Shown: positions 20,123 through 29,705, numbered from the stretch's first letter. The stretch: DNA of 64,000 nucleotides from Rhodobacteraceae bacterium WD3A24 (GCA_002967695.1 PUHN01000003.1:1-64000), one strand, 5' to 3'. The notes: generated from the sequence alone by a model not told the origin. Program-made: numbers and translations.

Positions 20123-21640
20123 ATGGCGCGAAAAGATGTCCTGACAACGGTTGCGGCGCTGGCACTGGGGGCTGGCGGAACGGCCGGCGCGCAGGTGACT
20201 GCCGACGAGGTGTGGAACAGCTGGGAAGCGATGCTTTCCGGGATGAACTACGACGTCACCGTGGCCGACCGCAGCCGCAGCGGCAACCGGCTCACGCTCG
20301 ACGGCGTCACGCTGAGCACGCAGGTCGAGCGCACCGAGGCGCAGATGGAGCTGGACAAGATCGTCCTGACCGAGCGCGACGACGGCAGCGTGGCCGTGGC
20401 GATGCCGCCCGAGACGCCGTTCGAACTGATCGGCCCGCAAGGGCGCGAGCGAATGCTGATGGCCTACACGATCGTCAGCCCCGGGCTCGAGGTGGTGGTC
20501 TCGGGCGGCCCGGACGACATGCGCTACGATGTCACGGCGCCGACGATGACGGTGTCGCTCGACACCCTCGTCGATGGCGGCGAGCCTCTCGACGCCGAGT
20601 TCGCCGCCGAATTGTCGGACCTTGCGACGATCTACGCCGTCGCCGGGGCCGATCTCGAAAGCATAACGGCCTCCCAGACGATCGGCTCGGTTTCCGTCTC
20701 GGCGCGGGGGACCGACCCCGACAATCCCGACACGTCGGTGGACTTCACCGCCTCGATCTCCGATCTCGAAGGCAGCTCGCAGATCGACAACGTCATGGAG
20801 GGCGACCGCCACGACGATCCCGGCGCCGCCATCGAGGCGGGCTTCGGCGTTTCCACCACGCTCGCCCACGGGCCGATGTCGTTCGCCTTTTCAGCCCAGT
20901 CCGCCGGCGCGCCGACATCGAGCAGCGGCAGCGCCGAGGGCGGCGGATTCGACATGGCCATGACGGGCGACGGGCTGCGCCTCCATGTCGAGACGGCCGG
21001 GCTGAGCGTGACCTCCGATGTCCCCGAGATGCCGTTTCCCGTCTCGGTGGCGTTCGACGAGTTCGCCACCGGGTTCGAAATGCCGGTGCTGCCCTCGGAG
21101 ACGCCGCAGCCCTTTTCGCTGCTCACCAGCCTGCGCGGCCTGACCGTGGGCGAGGAGCTGTGGTCGATGTTCGACCCTGCCGGCATGCTGCCGCGCGAGC
21201 CGGCGAATTTCGTCTTCGACGTCTCGGGGCAGGCGCGGGTCACCGAGAATTTCCTGAACCGTTCCGAGATGGAGGATCTGCCCAAGGACGCCGAGGAAGC
21301 GCCGGGCGAGCTGCATGAACTCGACCTCAACGAGCTCCGCTTCAGCTTTGCGGGGGCCGATCTTCAGGGCTCCGGGGCGTTCAGCTTCGACAACAGCGAC
21401 ATGACCACCTTCGAAGGCATGCCGCGCCCCACCGGCAGCGCAGAGGCCCGGCTGACCGGCGCCAACGCCCTGCTCGACACCCTGGCGCAGATGGGGGTCT
21501 TCCCGCCCGATCAGGTGATGGCCGGGCGCATGATGATGGGCATGTTCTTCCGGCCCACGGGGGATGACGTGATGACCTCCAATCTGGAGATCACCGAGGA
21601 GGGATCGATCCTGATCAACGGCCAGCAGATGCCGCAATAA
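20123..21640 (+). CDS. DUF2125 domain-containing exported protein
   Basis: A 505-residue exported protein with an N-terminal signal peptide ([19 protein letters not shown], then TAGAQ). The rest is a long beta-rich, acidic domain, with repeated strand patterns such as [13 protein letters not shown] and [16 protein letters not shown] assign it to DUF2125, a family widespread in alphaproteobacteria with no known function; the general look is that of a periplasmic AsmA/YdgA-like lipid- or envelope-associated protein, which is inference. It is a single gene: a strong intrinsic terminator follows 24 bp after the stop, and htpX then has its own promoter candidate. Confidence 0.8.
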   Translation: MARKDVLTTVAALALGAGGTAGAQVTADEVWNSWEAMLSGMNYDVTVADRSRSGNRLTLDGVTLSTQVERTEAQMELDKIVLTERDDGSVAVAMPPETPFELIGPQGRERMLMAYTIVSPGLEVVVSGGPDDMRYDVTAPTMTVSLDTLVDGGEPLDAEFAAELSDLATIYAVAGADLESITASQTIGSVSVSARGTDPDNPDTSVDFTASISDLEGSSQIDNVMEGDRHDDPGAAIEAGFGVSTTLAHGPMSFAFSAQSAGAPTSSSGSAEGGGFDMAMTGDGLRLHVETAGLSVTSDVPEMPFPVSVAFDEFATGFEMPVLPSETPQPFSLLTSLRGLTVGEELWSMFDPAGMLPREPANFVFDVSGQARVTENFLNRSEMEDLPKDAEEAPGELHELDLNELRFSFAGADLQGSGAFSFDNSDMTTFEGMPRPTGSAEARLTGANALLDTLAQMGVFPPDQVMAGRMMMGMFFRPTGDDVMTSNLEITEEGSILINGQQMPQ

Positions 21641-21663
21641 GGCCATCCAGCTCGGAGGGCATG

Positions 21664-21695
21664 GGCCGCGCGGCGCCGACCGCGCGGCCTTTTTC
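21664..21695 (+). terminator. Intrinsic terminator of the DUF2125 gene
   Basis: A perfect 10-bp stem (21664-21673 with 21680-21689), a 6-nt loop and ttttt. It separates this gene from htpX. Confidence 0.88.
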
Positions 21696-21712
21696 TATTG
21701 GCGAGCGCCGAT

Positions 21713-21741
21713 CTTGCAGGGCGGGGCCGGGCGCGCCATAT
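21713..21741 (+). promoter_or_regulatory. RpoH-like promoter of htpX
   Basis: CTTGCAG (21713-21719) and CGCCATAT (21734-21741) are separated by 14 bp. This resembles the heat-shock sigma pattern CTTGAAA-N13-15-CCCCATNT. It falls directly after the preceding terminator and 27 bp before the htpX start. Confidence 0.55.
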
Positions 21742-21767
21742 CCCATCGACAAGCTTGGGAGCCGCTG

Positions 21768-22631
21768 ATGGGATATGTTCGCACCGCAATGCTGATGGCC
21801 GCGATGACCGCGCTCTTCATGGGCGCGGGCTATCTGCTGGCCGGTGAGGCCGGGCTGGTCATCGCGCTGGTGATCGCGGCGGCGATGAACCTGTTTTCCT
21901 GGTGGAACTCCGACAAGATGGTATTGCGCATGCACAACGCCCGCCCGGCGGACGAAGGTACCGCGCCGGGGCTGGCGCGGATGGTCGCCGAGCTGGCGCG
22001 CCGGGCCGACATGCCGGGTCCCAAGGTCTATGTGATCGAGTCCGATCAGCCCAACGCCTTCGCCACCGGGCGCAGCCCCTCCAACGCCTCGGTGGCGGCC
22101 ACCACCGGGCTGCTGCGCCGTCTGCCGCCCGAGGAGGTCGCCGGCGTGATGGCGCATGAACTGGCCCATATCCGCAGCCACGATACACTGATCATGACGA
22201 TCACGGCGACCTTCGCCGGCGCGATCTCGATCCTGGCCAATTTCGCGCTGTTCTTCGGCGGGCGCGACCGGCCGATGGGGCTGATCGGCACGCTGGCGGT
22301 GATGATCCTCGCGCCCCTGGCCGCCGCGCTGGTGCAGATGGCGATCAGCCGGGCCCGCGAATACGAGGCCGACCGGAACGGTGCCGAGATCTCGGGCGCG
22401 CCGCTCGCGCTCGCGTCGGCCCTGCGCCGGATCGAGGGGCTCGCCGCGCGGATCGACAACGACACGGCCGAGCGCAATCCCGCCAGCGCGCATATGTTCA
22501 TCATCAACCCGCTGCACGCGCATGCTCATGACAGGCTGTTCTCCACCCATCCCGCGACGGCGAACCGGGTGGCCGCGCTGCGCGAGATGGCGCGGGCGGG
22601 GGCCGCCGGCCCGGCCGGCCCCTGGGGCTGA
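21768..22631 (+). CDS. htpX: Membrane zinc protease HtpX
   Basis: A 287-residue M48B protease of inner-membrane quality control. Two N-terminal hydrophobic segments (about residues 6-25 and 28-45) precede the zinc site HELAH in [17 protein letters not shown]. Two further hydrophobic segments follow, then the glutamate ligand in [12 protein letters not shown]. Length equals E. coli HtpX. The start at 21768 is chosen because MGYVRTAM begins at the first membrane helix; an in-frame upstream start at 21714 would include the promoter. It cleaves misfolded membrane proteins together with FtsH. A heat-shock-like promoter precedes it. Confidence 0.95.
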   Translation: MGYVRTAMLMAAMTALFMGAGYLLAGEAGLVIALVIAAAMNLFSWWNSDKMVLRMHNARPADEGTAPGLARMVAELARRADMPGPKVYVIESDQPNAFATGRSPSNASVAATTGLLRRLPPEEVAGVMAHELAHIRSHDTLIMTITATFAGAISILANFALFFGGRDRPMGLIGTLAVMILAPLAAALVQMAISRAREYEADRNGAEISGAPLALASALRRIEGLAARIDNDTAERNPASAHMFIINPLHAHAHDRLFSTHPATANRVAALREMARAGAAGPAGPWG

Positions 22632-22640
22632 GCGTCCGCC

Positions 22641-23888
22641 TCAGATCAGGAAGCCCGCCAGTGTTTCGTCATCGGTGATATCGCGATAGACGTAGCCGGC
22701 CGCGTCCATCCGCGCGAAGAGCGCGTGGAAATTTTCCGCCTGCCGCGTCTCGATCCCGATCAGGACCGTGCCGAAATTGCGGGCGGACTTCTTGAGATAC
22801 TCGAACCGTGCAATGTCGTCATCCGGGCCGAGCACCTCGAGGAAATCGCGCAACGCGCCGGGCCGCTGTGGCAGGCGCAGGATGAAATACTTCTTCAGCC
22901 CGGTGTAGCGCATCGCGCGCTCTTTCACCTCGGGCAGGCGCTCGAAATCGAAATTGCCGCCCGACGTCAGGCAAACGACGCTCCGGCCCCGGATCAGCTC
23001 TGCAAGGTCGGGCAGCGCATCCACAGACAAGGCCCCGGCCGGCTCCAGCACGATGCCCTCCAGATTGAGCATCTCGAGCATGGTCGCGCAGATGCGGTCT
23101 TCCGGGGCGCTCAGCACATGGGCCGGATCGGCCTCCGCCAGCCGCGCGAAGGGAGCATCGCCGATGCGCGCGACGGCCGCGCCGTCGACAAAGCTGTCCA
23201 CCGAGTCGAGCGTGACGGGCGCGCCGGCCGCCAGCGCGGCCGAGAGGCTCGCCCCGCCCGCGGGCTCGACAAAGCGAAAGCCCGTCCCCGGCGCGGCGCG
23301 GCGCATGTAGCCCGTCACCCCGGCGGCGAGCCCGCCACCCCCCACGGGCAGGATGACGAGATCGGGCGGGGTCGCCATCTGATCGAGAATCTCGACGCCG
23401 ACGCTGGCCTGCCCCTCGATCACGTCGGCATCGTCGAAAGGAGAGAGGAAATGCGCCCCCGCCTCGGCGCAGAAAGCCTTGGCCGCGGCGAGCGACTGGT
23501 CGAAATAATCGCCGGTCATGCGGATATCGACGGCGTCGCCTCCGAACTTCGCCGTCTTGTCGATCTTCTGGCGGGGCGTGGTGACCGGCATGAAGATCGT
23601 GCCGCGCACGCCGAAGTGGCGGCAGGCAAAGGCCACCCCCTGCGCATGATTGCCCGCGCTTGCGCAAACGAAACGGGTCTGGGACGGTTCCCGGGCGATG
23701 ACCTTGCGCATCGCGTTGAAGGCCCCGCGCAACTTGTAGGAGCGCACCGGGGTGAGATCCTCGCGCTTGAGCCATATCTCGGCGTCGAAGCGCTGCGAGA
23801 GATGATCGTTGAGTTGCAGCGGCGTCGGCTCGAACAGCGCGCGAAGGGCGCGTGCAGCGTCGCGGGCGGCATCGGTGAAATCGGTCAT
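22641..23888 (-). CDS. ilvA: Threonine ammonia-lyase (threonine deaminase)
   Basis: A 415-residue PLP enzyme converting threonine to 2-oxobutyrate and ammonia, the first committed step to isoleucine. The PLP lysine is in VRSYKLRGAFNAM and the phosphate-binding glycine loop is LPVGGGGLAAG. CASAGNHAQGVA and CLTSGGNFDF also fit the fold. The C terminus has a single ACT-like regulatory segment (YFILRLPQRPGALRDFLEVL), as in the shorter class of IlvA; E. coli has two. The start at 23888 is preferred to 23912, which adds eight residues. It is convergent with htpX (9-bp gap). Confidence 0.94.
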   Translation of the reverse strand: MTDFTDAARDAARALRALFEPTPLQLNDHLSQRFDAEIWLKREDLTPVRSYKLRGAFNAMRKVIAREPSQTRFVCASAGNHAQGVAFACRHFGVRGTIFMPVTTPRQKIDKTAKFGGDAVDIRMTGDYFDQSLAAAKAFCAEAGAHFLSPFDDADVIEGQASVGVEILDQMATPPDLVILPVGGGGLAAGVTGYMRRAAPGTGFRFVEPAGGASLSAALAAGAPVTLDSVDSFVDGAAVARIGDAPFARLAEADPAHVLSAPEDRICATMLEMLNLEGIVLEPAGALSVDALPDLAELIRGRSVVCLTSGGNFDFERLPEVKERAMRYTGLKKYFILRLPQRPGALRDFLEVLGPDDDIARFEYLKKSARNFGTVLIGIETRQAENFHALFARMDAAGYVYRDITDDETLAGFLI

Positions 23889-23933
23889 CGCAGCCCTTTG
23901 CACCGCGCGCATCCGGCTGACAAGGGGCGATGG

Positions 23934-24368
23934 TCAGTCATCGTCGCCGGCAAGCAGATGGGTCGCGAGCCTGTCGCGCACCGCGGCGGGCATCGGGGCG
24001 GCCGCGCGCGTCTGCGGGTCGAAAAAGACTTCGACCAGATCATAGGTGGCATGCAGCTCGCCCGTGTCGGCGTGGTGCATCCGCAGGCGGAAGGTCACGC
24101 TTTTCGTCCCGATCCGGGTGACCGCGCCATCGATCACGATCAGATCGCCCGCCTTGAGTTCCTTGACGAAGCCGGTCGTGGCCTTTGCCGTGACGGTATG
24201 AACACCGTGCTCGGCCAGCATCGCGGAATAGGCAAGCCCCAGCCGCGTCCAAATGTGATAGGCGGCGTCGTCGAAGAACGGCGCGTAATGGCGCACGTTC
24301 ATGTGCCCGAAATGGTCGTGGTGCCAAGGGTGGATCACCCCGCGCATAAGCTCGATCCGCTCGCTCAT
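23934..24368 (-). CDS. Acyl-CoA thioesterase, hotdog fold (4HBT-like)
   Basis: A 144-residue single-hotdog thioesterase. The segment [13 protein letters not shown] carries the Asp/His and Asn pattern of 4-hydroxybenzoyl-CoA thioesterase-type enzymes. The later strand pattern ([28 protein letters not shown]) fits the fold. It would hydrolyse an acyl-CoA to the acid and CoA; chain length is not predictable. A strong SD (gggagggcaag) supports the start. It is 45 bp upstream of ilvA on the same strand and may be cotranscribed, with no obvious metabolic link. The gene divergent from it is argG. Confidence 0.85.
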   Translation of the reverse strand: MSERIELMRGVIHPWHHDHFGHMNVRHYAPFFDDAAYHIWTRLGLAYSAMLAEHGVHTVTAKATTGFVKELKAGDLIVIDGAVTRIGTKSVTFRLRMHHADTGELHATYDLVEVFFDPQTRAAAPMPAAVRDRLATHLLAGDDD

Positions 24369-24496
24369 CTTGCCCTCCCGGTCTCTCTCGCCGCCAGACT
24401 GCCCCGCGCGGCCCTCGCGGGCAACCGGGCGCGCCCTTGCCGGGCGGGCAAAAACCGCCTAAAGGCTCGTCCCGCCCCAATGAACGGAGGTCGCCC

Positions 24497-25723
24497 ATGT
24501 CCGCGCCGAAGAAAGTCGTCCTCGCCTATTCCGGCGGGCTCGACACCTCGATCATCCTCAAATGGCTGGAGACGGAGTACGGCTGCGAGGTTGTCACCTT
24601 CACCGCCGATCTGGGCCAGGGCGAGGAACTCGAGCCCGCGCGGCAGAAGGCCGAGCTTCTCGGCGTGAGCCCCGACAACATCTATATCGAGGATCTGCGC
24701 GAGGAATTCGTCCGCGACTTCGTCTTTCCGATGTTTCGCGCGAATGCGGTCTATGAGGGGCTCTATCTACTGGGCACCTCCATCGCGCGGCCGCTCATTT
24801 CCAAGCGGCTGATCGAGATCGCCGAGGCGACCGGCGCCGACGCGGTGGCCCACGGCGCCACCGGCAAGGGCAACGATCAGGTGCGTTTCGAGCTGGCCGC
24901 CTATGCGCTCAACCCCGACATAAAGGTCATCGCGCCCTGGCGCGAATGGGATCTGACCAGCCGCACGAAACTGCTGGAATTCGCCGAGGCGCATCAGATT
25001 CCCATCGCCAAGGACAAACGCGGCGAGGCGCCGTTTTCGGTGGACGCAAATCTTTTGCACACCTCGTCGGAGGGCAAGGTGCTTGAAGACCCCGCCGAAG
25101 CCGCGCCCGACTACGTCTATCAGCGCACAGCCCACCCCGAGGAGGCGCCCGACGCGCCCGAGCATGTCGAGATCGGATTCGAGAAGGGCAACGCGGTCAG
25201 CATCAACGGCGAGCGGATGTCGCCCGCCGCGCTTCTGACCCGGCTCAACGAGATGGCCGGCAAGCACGGCATCGGCCGACTCGACCTTGTCGAGGGGCGG
25301 TTCGTCGGGATGAAGTCGCGCGGCATCTACGAGACGCCCGGCGGCACCGTTCTTCTGGAAGCCCATCGCGGGATCGAGCAGATCACGCTCGACCGCGGCG
25401 CGGCGCATCTGAAGGACCAGCTCATGCCGCAATACGCCGAGATGATCTATAACGGCTTCTGGTTCAGCCCCGAGCGCGAGATGCTGCAGGCGGCCATCGA
25501 CCGCAGCCAGGACCACGTCACCGGTACCGTCCGGCTCAAGCTCTACAAGGGGCTGGCCCGCACCGTTGGCCGCTGGTCCGATCACAGCCTATATTCGGAG
25601 GAACACGTCACCTTCGAAGACGACGCCGGCGCCTATGACCAGAAGGACGCCGCCGGGTTCATCAAGCTCAACGCGCTCCGCCTGCGGCTTCTGGCGATGC
25701 GCGCGCGCCGCCTGCGTGGCTGA
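24497..25723 (+). CDS. argG: Argininosuccinate synthase
   Basis: A 408-residue argininosuccinate synthase, which ligates citrulline and aspartate with ATP to argininosuccinate in arginine synthesis. The N-terminal PP-loop is [30 protein letters not shown] and [14 protein letters not shown] are diagnostic, and [20 protein letters not shown] lies near the C terminus. Length is normal. The start at 24497 follows gaacggaggtcgccc (SD ggagg). It is a single gene here; the other arginine gene in the window, argJ, is at 49902. It is convergent with the Hpt gene. Confidence 0.97.
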   Translation: MSAPKKVVLAYSGGLDTSIILKWLETEYGCEVVTFTADLGQGEELEPARQKAELLGVSPDNIYIEDLREEFVRDFVFPMFRANAVYEGLYLLGTSIARPLISKRLIEIAEATGADAVAHGATGKGNDQVRFELAAYALNPDIKVIAPWREWDLTSRTKLLEFAEAHQIPIAKDKRGEAPFSVDANLLHTSSEGKVLEDPAEAAPDYVYQRTAHPEEAPDAPEHVEIGFEKGNAVSINGERMSPAALLTRLNEMAGKHGIGRLDLVEGRFVGMKSRGIYETPGGTVLLEAHRGIEQITLDRGAAHLKDQLMPQYAEMIYNGFWFSPEREMLQAAIDRSQDHVTGTVRLKLYKGLARTVGRWSDHSLYSEEHVTFEDDAGAYDQKDAAGFIKLNALRLRLLAMRARRLRG

Positions 25724-25741
25724 TATCCCGTCCGGGCCGAC

Positions 25742-26086
25742 CTATTGAGCGGCAACGGTGCGGCGCATGCCGGCGATTTCGTCGAGGAATATCCTGCGCG
25801 ATTGCTCGTAGCAGCGTTCGAGCGCGGCGACCCGGTCGGCTTCGATGACGCCATGGGCGGCGCGCGCCTCGCCCTCTGCGCACAAGGTGGCGAGTTCGGC
25901 GAAGCCGAGATTGAGCGCCGTCCCCTTGAGAAGGTGCAGATCGTCCTCGAAGGCGGTGGGGTCATCCGCCCTGCCCAGCCGGACGAGAATCGCCGCGACC
26001 TCTTCCATGAAGAGCGCGACCACATCGCTGAACGCATCCTCGCCCACCTCCGCGCGAAGCTCGTGGAGTTGTTCCCAGTCGATCAT
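25742..26086 (-). CDS. Histidine phosphotransfer (Hpt) domain protein
   Basis: A 114-residue, all-helical single-domain Hpt protein. The phosphorylatable histidine is in the motif HLLKGTALNLGF (H-x-L-K-G-x-A-x-N-x-G), centred near residue 51. Such proteins shuttle phosphate between a hybrid kinase and a response regulator. It is divergent from a response-regulator/PP2C phosphatase gene 176 bp away, its most likely partner. No histidine kinase is encoded nearby, so the phosphate donor must lie elsewhere. Family call is firm; pathway membership is inference. Confidence 0.88.
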   Translation of the reverse strand: MIDWEQLHELRAEVGEDAFSDVVALFMEEVAAILVRLGRADDPTAFEDDLHLLKGTALNLGFAELATLCAEGEARAAHGVIEADRVAALERCYEQSRRIFLDEIAGMRRTVAAQ

Positions 26087-26196
26087 CTCTCGTCTCCTCG
26101 ATCCTCGAACCGGACACCTCCGGCCCGCGGCATCCTGCGAGGGCGGCCGTTAATGCCCGGTCACCGCCGCGGGGCGGGGTGCGGCGAATTTTAGAA

Positions 26197-26211
26197 TTCA
26201 TTGCGCCTTAA
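26197..26211 (+). promoter_or_regulatory. CtrA-like site upstream of the RR-PP2C gene
   Basis: TTCA-N7-TTAA (26197-26200, 26208-26211) is one mismatch from the CtrA core TTAA-N7-TTAA. It lies 51-66 bp upstream of the phosphatase start, in the divergent region shared with the Hpt gene. Confidence 0.35.
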
Positions 26212-26262
26212 GCCGGGGCTGCCAGACAGGCCCGGCATGCGGGAAGAGATGAGGGCACAAAG

Positions 26263-27525
26263 GTGCAGTCCACACGATCCGAATGGGCGCACGCGGCCCC
26301 CGCCGCGCCGGCCGACTCGATTCGCAACATCCTCGTGGTCGATGACAGCCGCGTGCAGCGGCGCATCCTCTCGGCCTCGCTGCAGCGCTGGGGTTACGCG
26401 GTGCTCGAGGCCGGCTCCGGGGAGGAGGCGCTCGCGATCTGCGCAGCCCATGACGTTCATCTGGTCGTCTCGGACTGGATGATGCCGGAGATGTCGGGGC
26501 TCGAATTCTGCCGCGCCTTCCGGGCGCTGGCGCGCGAAAGCTACGGCTATTTCATCCTGCTGACCTCGCGGCGCGAAAAGGGCGCGGTGGCCGAGGGGCT
26601 CGATGTCGGGGCCGACGACTTTCTCGCCAAGCCCGTCCATGCCGACGAGCTGCGCGCGCGCATCATGGCCGGCGAACGCATCCTGCGCATGGAGGGCGAG
26701 TTGCAGACGCAGAACCGGCTGATGGCCGATACCCTGCACGAACTGCGCACGCTCTACGATTCGCTCGACCGCGATCTGGCGCAGGCGCGCCGGCTGCAGA
26801 TGTCGCTTCTGCCCGCGCCGGAGCGGGTCTTCGCCCCGGCGCGGGTGTCGGTCATGCTGCGCCCGAGCGGCCATGTCGGCGGTGATCTGGCCGGCTACTT
26901 CCCTATCGGGGAGCAGCGGCTGGGTCTTTTCGCGTTCGATGTCTCGGGCCATGGTGTCGCCTCGGCGCTGATGACCGCACGTCTCGCCGGGCTGCTCTCG
27001 GGCGCGGCGCCCGAGCAGAATATCGCACTCGTCCCCGATGGCGGCTCCTTCGCGCCCCGCCCGCCGGCGCGCGTTGCCGCCGAGTTGAATGCGCTCGTGC
27101 AAAGCGAGGTCGTCACTGACGAATACTTCACGCTCGTCTATGCCGATGTCGATCTCGACAGCGGCCGGGTCCGCATGGTCCAGGCCGGCCATCCGCATCC
27201 GGCGGTCCAGCGCGCCTGCGGACGGATCGAGTTCGTCGGCGAGGGCGGCCTGCCGATCGGGCTGATATCCGGCGCCGAATGGACGGGCTTTGAACTGACG
27301 CTGGCCTCCGGCGATCGTCTGTTCATCATGTCCGACGGCGTGACCGAATGCGGCGACACCAGCGGCGCGGAGCTGGGCGAAGCCGGGGTTGCGAGGCTGA
27401 TGCGACCGCTGCGCGGGCTGCACGGGCGGGCCTATCTGGACACGTTCCTCGCACGGCTCGGCGATGTCCATGGCGGCGACGACTTTCCCGACGACGTCTC
27501 CGGCGTGCTGCTCGAGATCGAATAG
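26263..27525 (+). CDS. Response regulator with SpoIIE/PP2C phosphatase domain (RbaY-like)
   Basis: A 420-residue two-domain protein. Residues about 20-140 form a receiver domain: ILVVDDSRVQRRIL, phospho-acceptor Asp in VVSDWMMPEMSG, and the conserved K in FLAKPVH. A short coiled-coil linker follows (about 150-185), then a PP2C/SpoIIE serine phosphatase with GHVGGDLAGYF, FAFDVSGHGVASALM, VQAGHPHP and FIMSDGVTE (metal-binding aspartates). Such proteins dephosphorylate STAS anti-anti-sigma proteins in partner-switching. The architecture matches RbaY of R. capsulatus, which influences gene transfer agent production. A GTG start is used, with gaggg 8 bases upstream. The Hpt gene is divergent. Confidence 0.85.
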   Translation: MQSTRSEWAHAAPAAPADSIRNILVVDDSRVQRRILSASLQRWGYAVLEAGSGEEALAICAAHDVHLVVSDWMMPEMSGLEFCRAFRALARESYGYFILLTSRREKGAVAEGLDVGADDFLAKPVHADELRARIMAGERILRMEGELQTQNRLMADTLHELRTLYDSLDRDLAQARRLQMSLLPAPERVFAPARVSVMLRPSGHVGGDLAGYFPIGEQRLGLFAFDVSGHGVASALMTARLAGLLSGAAPEQNIALVPDGGSFAPRPPARVAAELNALVQSEVVTDEYFTLVYADVDLDSGRVRMVQAGHPHPAVQRACGRIEFVGEGGLPIGLISGAEWTGFELTLASGDRLFIMSDGVTECGDTSGAELGEAGVARLMRPLRGLHGRAYLDTFLARLGDVHGGDDFPDDVSGVLLEIE

Positions 27526-27540
27526 CCGCCGGGCCGCCCG

Positions 27541-27978
27541 CTACCCGGCCTGTGCCCTGAGAAAGGCCCGGTCGCCCTCATTGCCCAGACAGGCGGCGGC
27601 CGCGGCGGTCGGCAGCCAGACGGCGCGATGACCCGGCTCGACGGGCGCCGCGCGGGCCCGCACCGGCACCACCCGGTAGATGATGCACAGCTTCTCGGCC
27701 CAGAGATCGTATTCAGGCATGTAGGCATAGCGGCGAAACGCCCCCAGCCGTCGGGGTGCGCCGATGATCCAGCCCGTCTCTTCCCACACTTCCCTGTAGA
27801 GCGCGCGCAGCGGCGACTCGGCCACTTCCACGCCGCCGCCGGGCAACTGGTATTCGGGCACCGGCGCGGCCTGATGGGTCAGCAGCACCTGCCCGTCGCG
27901 CATGACGATGGCGTAAACTCCCATGCGCCGGCGATAGTGCCGGCCGCGTTGCGGCGGTGGCCCGAAACGCCTGATCAT
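27541..27978 (-). CDS. Nudix hydrolase
   Basis: A 145-residue Nudix protein. The Nudix box runs from QLPGGGVEVAESP through LRALYREVWEETGW, with the REVWEE catalytic glutamates intact. The N terminus is basic (MIRRFGPPPQRGRHYRRRMG). It hydrolyses a nucleoside diphosphate linked to another group; the substrate is unknown. It ends convergently with the RR-PP2C gene (15 bp), and its start faces hslO across a 103-bp region that holds the hslO promoter candidate. Two further Nudix enzymes occur at 29070 and 49507. Confidence 0.85.
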   Translation of the reverse strand: MIRRFGPPPQRGRHYRRRMGVYAIVMRDGQVLLTHQAAPVPEYQLPGGGVEVAESPLRALYREVWEETGWIIGAPRRLGAFRRYAYMPEYDLWAEKLCIIYRVVPVRARAAPVEPGHRAVWLPTAAAAACLGNEGDRAFLRAQAG

Positions 27979-28013
27979 GCCCCCTCCTTTGAAGGGCCGC
28001 TAGGGCCGTGCCT

Positions 28014-28041
28014 CTTGGCCCTGCGGCGTGCCATCATATAT
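28014..28041 (+). promoter_or_regulatory. RpoH-like promoter of hslO
   Basis: CTTG (28014-28017) and CATATAT (28035-28041) resemble the alphaproteobacterial heat-shock pattern CTTG...CYTATNT, with one mismatch in the -10. It lies about 40 bp upstream of the hslO start. Confidence 0.5.
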
Positions 28042-28081
28042 GCAGCCGGTATGGCAAGCCCGAACACGCAAGGAAAGCCTG

Positions 28082-29086
28082 ATGACCCTCGGCTCGCAGA
28101 TCGCATGGGACGACACCGTTCTGCCCTTCCAGCTCGACCGCTCCGACATCCGCGGTCGCGTTGCGCGCCTCGATGGCGCGCTGGAGCGCGTACTGTCCCA
28201 GCATGACTACCCCGCACCGATCGAGGCGCTGGTGGCCGAGGCGGCAATCCTGACCGCGCTGATCGGCCCGGCCGTCAAGCTGCGGTGGAAGCTCTCGCTT
28301 CAGGTGCGCGGCGACGGCCCGGCCCGGCTGATCGCCACCGATTTCTTCGCCCCCGCCGAGGAGGGCGCCCCCGCCCGCATTCGCGCCTATGCCGGTTTCG
28401 ACCGTGAGCGCATCGACGACGAAGCCGAGCCCTTCCCACTGATCGGCAAGGGCTATTTCGCGATCATGATCGATCAGGGCGAGGGGATGATGCCCTATCA
28501 GGGAATCACTCCGATAGCCGGCTCGGGACTGTCGGACTGCGCCGAGACCTATTTCGCCCAGTCCGAGCAGCTCCCGACCCGCTTCGCGCTCAGCTATGGG
28601 CGCGGCGGCGACAGCGCCGGCACCCGCGGTCAGTGGCGCGCCGGCGGCGTGATGCTGCAGACCCTACCCAAGACCGCGCCGCACCTGCATGGCGGCGGTT
28701 CTGGCGACGGCGGCCTGCTGGAGGCCGACGACATTCTGCAGGGCGAGGAGCACGAGGACTGGACGCGCGCCAACATGCTGCTCGATACGGTCGAGTCGCG
28801 CGAGTTGCTCGGACCCAGGGTGCAGCCGACCGAGCTTCTGGTGCGCCTGTTCCACGAGGAGACGCCGCGCGTCTTCGACGCGCAGCCGGTGGGTTTCGGC
28901 TGCACCTGCTCCGAGGACAAGGTCCGCCAGAGCCTGTCGATCTATTCGGCCGACGACATCGCCAGCATGACGACCGAGGCGGGCGTGGTAACCGCGGACT
29001 GCCAGTTCTGCGGGGCGCATTACGTGCTCGACCCCGCCACGCTGGGCGCCGAGGCGACGGAGAGCCCCGATGACCGCCGCCACTGA
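28082..29086 (+). CDS. hslO: Redox-regulated chaperone Hsp33
   Basis: A 334-residue Hsp33, a cytoplasmic holdase switched on by oxidative unfolding. The four zinc-binding cysteines are present near the C terminus as CTC (in GFGCTCSEDKV) and CQFC about 30 residues later. The N-terminal domain has the conserved IAWDDTVLPFQLDRSDIRGR. An SD (aaggaaag) precedes the ATG. The 3' end overlaps the next gene by 17 bp, and hslO, the CoA-type Nudix gene and cca form one operon. A heat-shock-like promoter lies upstream, which fits an RpoH target. Confidence 0.95.
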   Translation: MTLGSQIAWDDTVLPFQLDRSDIRGRVARLDGALERVLSQHDYPAPIEALVAEAAILTALIGPAVKLRWKLSLQVRGDGPARLIATDFFAPAEEGAPARIRAYAGFDRERIDDEAEPFPLIGKGYFAIMIDQGEGMMPYQGITPIAGSGLSDCAETYFAQSEQLPTRFALSYGRGGDSAGTRGQWRAGGVMLQTLPKTAPHLHGGGSGDGGLLEADDILQGEEHEDWTRANMLLDTVESRELLGPRVQPTELLVRLFHEETPRVFDAQPVGFGCTCSEDKVRQSLSIYSADDIASMTTEAGVVTADCQFCGAHYVLDPATLGAEATESPDDRRH

Positions 29087-29705
29087 GCGCGCGGCGGCGC
29101 AGGGCGATCCGCTCGCCCCCCTGCTGCCGCATCTGGGGGCGGTGGGGGCAGCCAAGCCGGGCTCGTCCGATTACGATCTCACGCCCCATCTCCGCCTGCC
29201 CGAAGGGCGCACCCTGCGCCCCGCCGCCGTGCTGGTGGCCTTTCAACCCGGCCCCGGCGGCCCCGAGCTGATCCTGACCAAGCGGTCCTCGCGGCTGCAA
29301 CATCATGCCGGCCAGATCGCCTTTCCGGGCGGCAAGCCCGATCCGGGCGATACCGGCCCCGACGCCACCGCGCTGCGCGAGGCCCGCGAGGAGGTGGGAC
29401 TCGACCCGGCGACGGCCGAGATCCTGGGCCATCTGCCGGCCCACGAGACGGTCACCGGCTTTCACGTCACGCCGGTCGTCGCCCGGCTTCATGCGCGGCT
29501 GGTGCCCGTGCCGGAGGCGGGCGAAGTCGCCGAGGTGTTCACCGTGCCGCTGTCGCATGTCGTCCGTCTGGGCAACTACCGCGCCGAGCGCCGGCGCTGG
29601 CTGGGGCAGTGGCGCAGCTATTATGTCGTCCCTTGGGGGCCCTACTACATCTGGGGGGCCACCGCGCGTATCCTGCGCGGCATGGCCGAGCGGTTCGGCG
29701 CATGA
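29070..29705 (+). CDS. Nudix hydrolase, CoA pyrophosphatase-like
   Basis: A 211-residue Nudix enzyme of the CoA-pyrophosphatase (NudL/Nudt7-like) group. The CoA signature LTKRSSRLQHHAGQIAFPGG precedes the Nudix box (GGKPDPGDTGPDATALREA, then REEVGL). It would cleave CoA or acyl-CoA to 4'-phosphopantetheine and 3',5'-ADP. Its start lies inside the 3' end of hslO (17-bp overlap) and its stop overlaps the cca start (ATGA), implying translational coupling through three genes. Confidence 0.88.
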   Translation: MTAATERAAAQGDPLAPLLPHLGAVGAAKPGSSDYDLTPHLRLPEGRTLRPAAVLVAFQPGPGGPELILTKRSSRLQHHAGQIAFPGGKPDPGDTGPDATALREAREEVGLDPATAEILGHLPAHETVTGFHVTPVVARLHARLVPVPEAGEVAEVFTVPLSHVVRLGNYRAERRRWLGQWRSYYVVPWGPYYIWGATARILRGMAERFGA

